DNA of 64,000 nt, taken from the NCBI GenBank assembly GCA_009760855.2, contig WPIO01000004.1, positions 8,278,501-8,342,500 of the forward strand. The letters are read 5' to 3'. Numbering within the stretch: position 1 is the first letter of the stretch; every line of letters begins with the position of its first letter. The notes beneath the pieces are model-generated. The model had not been told where the DNA came from, did not search any database, and saw only the letters and a list, made by a program, of their open reading frames with translations. The DNA comes from Cristatella mucedo. Lineage: Eukaryota; Bryozoa; Phylactolaemata; Cristatellidae. This document shows, piece by piece, positions 60,585-64,000 of this stretch. The translations under genes and the position numbers were made by a program.

Positions 60585-62725
60585 CTATTGAAGCACTTTA
60601 CAAGTCCTGCAAGAGAAGCAACGACCAATAGTCGATGAAAAGCGCAAGGTGTCCTAATTAGGTACGCATGCAAAAGCGCACATACGACTCACGGCCATCT
60701 GGTGACTGGGACCCAGATTAGTGGCTCGCACATAATCACGCACAGGCCAGCGAAGCATACAGGAAAAGATGCAAGCTCATTGGGGCACTATAAAAAAAGC
60801 TTTTGGCTTTCGTCCCGAGGGGCGCACTTTCGAAACACACGACCGCACAATAGAACATTTCATTCTGACAATGCACACGCTGTGCAGTAGGAACGCAAAG
60901 GTAACAAACATGTAGATTTTTAGCTTCTTTTTGAATGTCGTCCGGTCAGATGACCTGATGTCAGTCGATAGTGAGTTTCAAGCTTTAGGAGCACAGCAAC
61001 TGAAGAAGCAGCCTCCGAGGGATTTGAAGCTCGTTAAGAGCACATGTAATCGACCAAAGCGAGAAGACCGAGGGCAGGTGCGGCGGGCGGGTGGCCTGAT
61101 GCAAAATTAATTCGGATAGATAGGCTGAAGTCAGAGAAAAAAGAGACCATGATGGTGGTGATGCAGATTGGTGAGCAGTGAGCACTCGGGTGGCAGCTGC
61201 AAGCTTTACACCAGATAAGCATCGCTGGAGAGTCTTGCCCTAACTTAAAAAAGCATATTATTGCATGGGCCGGAGGACCTACAAGTACTGAGTTACAAAT
61301 GTTTAGCCTGGTTGTCACAAATACACGGAACAGCTTAGCTGTGGTGTCTTTATCTAGGCAAGCCCAAATTTGTGTGATGTTACGCAGGTGAAAGTAGGCA
61401 GACTGGACTGTGGAGCTGACACGTTCGTCTAGTGACGAGTCATTCTGCAACAGGACATCCAGATGCCAGGCAGAGGTCATAGGAGATATACTGGTAGAGC
61501 CAATTTGGAGTTGGGGTTCTCAATTTCTGAGCAACACTTGGTTTGCCCATAACTAGTAAGTTGGTTTTATTGGCATTCAATTTCCAAAATTTTGCAGACT
61601 TCTAACTGCAAAAGTAAAAAAGCTAATGCTGCGACTCCAGCTCTCAGTAGAACTCTTATCTTCCTCATCAATAAATAAAGGTGTATGGGAAAAGTCAAAC
61701 TACACCCACGAAGTGTCAATACCAGGCAGCAGCTTCAAATCCGAAGTGGTGCCTCCTAGAGTAATGGTATAACCTTAGACGAAGGAGGCATACAGATAAG
61801 AAGGTAGTCCCAATAAGGACATGAAGTCCATGGAATCCAGTAGCAACAAAGAAGGCTGACCCATAAGCCCCATCCCTTAAGGAGAAGGAAGTCTCATCGT
61901 ACTCTCCCAATTGAAGGAAGGTAAAGTAAATTCCTAAAATAACTGTGACCAATAAACCATAGACAGAGGTTTGACGAAGACCTTCTATAAGCCCACGATG
62001 GGCTCAAGTAACCCTCACCCCAGAGGAGAGTAGAACTACAGTGTTCAATAATGGGACATCAAAGGGGTTAAGAGGGGTGATCCCTACTGGAGGTCATACA
62101 GAGCCTAGCTCTGGAGAAGGAGTCAATCTTCTGTGAAAGTAGGCTCAGAAGAATGCAAAGAAGAAACAGACCCCTGAAATAATGAAGAGGATTATTCCTC
62201 ATCGTAGCCCGTTCACTACTCTAGAGGTATACCCTTGATGCCTCCCCTCTCGGGTAACATCTCGTCATCACTGAATTATGCAATACATGCTGCCAGGAAG
62301 CTGCGAGAGTTCGAGATACCAGAAGGAATAGAAGCATAACAGAACAAGGCAAGGAAGCAGCACAGCTCACCCACAGCAGCACTTCGTCTACATGAAAATA
62401 GAAGCCTAGATTGTGCTTGTCGATTACAACAGCAAGAGGCAGAGAGCATCAACTGCAAAAAAAGAGTGAACCTAAAATAGATCTTTAAGACACCCAATCA
62501 GTCAAAGGCTAACTGGATGATCGTTTCCATTAATATCCACTCTCTGAATTCTTCCACCGAGATATGACCCAAATCATTGCAATGCACTGATGCCCGTGAT
62601 GCACTGGCAAGACGACAGGTGCTCAAAAATTTGTTGATCAATCGCATAAAAAGCTGCCGAAATATCCACCAGAACAATGCATGCAATTTATGCTGAACCG
62701 ACACTAGTAACACGCCAATGGTACC
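60585..62725 (-). mobile_element. L2 LINE copy split by a mitochondrial insertion
   Basis: Right piece 62276-62725: RT palm (DISAAFYAIDQQIFEHL) and a YADD-equivalent region ending SFLAACI. Left piece 60585-61608: continues with the part equivalent to [12 protein letters not shown]-like and CLDKDTTAKLFRVFVTT, to a degraded tail near 60590 (TCTCTATTGAAGCACTTTAC). The two pieces are collinear and lack only about 15 bp between them. Confidence 0.8.
61609..62275 (-). pseudogene. COX3: NUMT: mitochondrial COX3 fragment in the nucleus
   Basis: With the invertebrate mitochondrial code (TGA Trp, AGA/AGG Ser) the minus strand reads without a frameshift from 62273 to TAA at 61656-61658, about 205 codons of cytochrome c oxidase subunit III. 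Seen: WWRDVTREG near the start, [97 protein letters not shown] and the C-terminal IYWWG. About 55 N-terminal residues are missing. Changes at usually invariant sites (ISG where ISE is expected, HFVG where HFVD is expected, FPY for FLY) show decay or divergence. With the nuclear code it has many stops, so it cannot be expressed. Interrupts an L2 copy. Confidence 0.93.
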
Positions 62726-62747
62726 ACTCGGCATTCTAAATACTGTG

Positions 62748-63397
62748 TACAGTCGTCCCCCGTTTATCGAGGTTAGTCAGTTCCAGACCCAACGGCAATA
62801 AATGTGAATTTCTACCAAGTAGGATTCTTTTTATTTATAAATCAAATATTTTCGTAGTTGGAGTATAGAAAAACCTGTGTTCACGACCGTCTAAATACAA
62901 TTTTTAACACTATTAGAGCCCTCTAGACACGAAATAACACCCTCTAGTCATCATTACACTTATATTACCCAATATATTAGACAAAATAAGACATATTAAA
63001 CGTTACAAATATCTTATTATTATTGTACATTTAATTGCACATTTAGAAGATAGGATAGCCAATTAGTGAACAGCACACTCTGATTGGCTTGGTTTCATCA
63101 CATCCAATTTTTTCGAAAAAATTTCTTGTCCACACACAGGGAGCGGTCGAGCAGCGGCACCTGGCATTGAAAGATTTGCAGGGGGGGGGGGTACCTCGAA
63201 TACATAGACCCACAGACCATGTGTCCACTAATTTCAATTTTAATTGTAATACAGGGATGTCTAGTTGACTCAGACAATCGAGTGCATGCTGTACCATTTT
63301 CACTAACTCGATCAACTTTTAAATAAATATATTTGAAAAAACTGCGATAGGGTGAAGCCGCAAAAGTCGAAAAGCAAAGTGGAGAGGGATGACTGTA
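62748..63397. mobile_element. TA-flanked MITE, about 650 bp
   Basis: Left end TACAGTCGTCCCCCGTTTAT and right end GGAGAGGGATGACTGTA form imperfect terminal inverted repeats bounded by TA. The interior is AT-rich with no transposase frame. TA target and termini suggest a Tc1/mariner/pogo-type non-autonomous element. It carries a G12 run near 63180. Confidence 0.7.
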
Positions 63398-63537
63398 CAC
63401 ATTTGTACGAAAGAGAAAGCAAACAAAGCAGATTCAGGTACAAAGAAAAGGAAATCATCAGTGACAGTCATCAGTGACAAAACACGAAGGAAAGCAGACA
63501 AGCAACATATGTTTGATAGCCGACGCAGTGCACGAAC
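63398..63537. other. Short unassigned spacer
   Basis: Between the MITE and an exon-like stretch; nothing recognised. Confidence 0.3.
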
Positions 63538-63646
63538 CCATGAGTGGTGGCCTGTTCTTGGCAGCGTCGGGCCCCTCGGTCTGAAGACTCTTCCAAATGA
63601 ATTCGTATCCGTCCTCAATGTTACCAAGCTGATCGTAGCCACCCAG
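63538..63646 (-). CDS. Exon-like open stretch of an unidentified gene
   Basis: 109 nt between acceptor TTCGATGTTGTAG and donor ATGG|GTTCGT. Reads LGGYDQLGNIEDGYEFIWKS and LQTEGPDAAKNRPPLM, a balanced, soluble-looking sequence. No family recognised; it could belong to the same gene as 58036-58411 (same strand), which is inference only. Confidence 0.4.
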
Positions 63647-63954
63647 CTACAACATCGAAGGAGCTAGCCGCCAGCTCGAGATGACTTAAGGATGGCAACA
63701 GTGTTACTGGCAAGGAGGCAAGCTGGTGACGCCAGGGCTGACCTTAAAAGGCACAATGAGATATGCTCTAATACAGCTCAGCAGTAAGAGGACGCTTGGC
63801 CAAACCCACGTCCCATTTGCCGGCTGCCATCAGTGCAGGCATGACAGTGGTGAAGACATTAGCTTAAGTGTGAACGGCGTACTTGGGACACAATTGCATG
63901 GATCTAGAATACTCAAAACAATCAATTATGGTCCGGAATAGAATGCATCCCTGG

Positions 63955-64000
63955 AACAGGGCTATGCCTCGAGCCCCGAGGCATATGTAAAGCGCCTGAA
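63955..64000 (+). mobile_element. SINE type B, cut by the window end
   Basis: CTCGAGCCCCGAGGCATATG followed by TAAAGCGCCTGAA: B box side and the first bases of the L2-like tail. Confidence 0.6.

Noticed and set aside
61716-61952. Small nuclear membrane-protein gene (78 aa)
   Set aside because: It is the part of the COX3 insertion between TGA codons; the flanks continue COX3 only in the mitochondrial code.

Overview
The window is a stretch of animal nuclear genome: small GT-AG exons, long introns crowded with (CA)n and (GA)n microsatellites, and many dead retroelements. A lophotrochozoan, most likely a gastropod mollusc, fits best. The clue is an embedded mitochondrial COX3 fragment that reads through only with TGA as Trp, and where AGA/AGG fall at positions that are Ser in the family (invertebrate mitochondrial code). 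The species call is inference.

Three host genes can be modelled. (1) 1000-5502, minus strand: the N-terminal half of a secreted papain-family proteinase of the 26/29 kDa (counting-factor-associated D-like) type. Five exons are joined in phase; the first exon and the catalytic exons are not seen. (2) 13263-22208, plus strand: a complete four-exon SREK1IP1-like gene, 178 aa, with a CCHC zinc knuckle and a basic tail; it belongs to splicing regulation. (3) 28746-47262, minus strand: a complete 15-exon glycogen synthase gene, 709 aa. Every junction is GT-AG and in phase, with catalytic Glu residues, the glucose-6-phosphate arginine cluster and the C-terminal phosphorylation tail all visible. Two further exon-like open stretches on the minus strand (58036-58411 and 63538-63646) belong to genes I do not recognise. 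The host genes are unrelated housekeeping or digestive functions; nothing suggests a shared pathway.

The rest is mostly transposon debris. At least two subfamilies of an L2/CR1-like LINE, called L2-1 and L2-2 here, give about 25 copies, all 5' truncated or broken. Two tRNA-headed SINE types are present: type A has its own 3' body, and type B ends in the 3' tail of L2-1. There is a Tc1-like element split by an L2-1 insertion, a 642-bp hAT element closely resembling the SPIN family known for horizontal transfer, and a 650-bp TA-flanked MITE. Nested insertions give a relative order: Tc1 before L2-1, L2-2 before SINE A and L2-1, and an L2 copy before the COX3 nuclear mitochondrial insertion.

Layout: 1-5.5 kb proteinase gene; 5.5-13 kb intergenic with LINEs and the SPIN-like element; 13-22.6 kb SREK1IP1-like gene; 22.6-28.7 kb LINE cluster; 28.7-47.3 kb glycogen synthase; 47.3-64 kb intergenic or unidentified gene(s) with LINEs, NUMT and MITE. 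I found no prokaryotic-type operons, CRISPR arrays, rRNA genes or intact tRNA genes.
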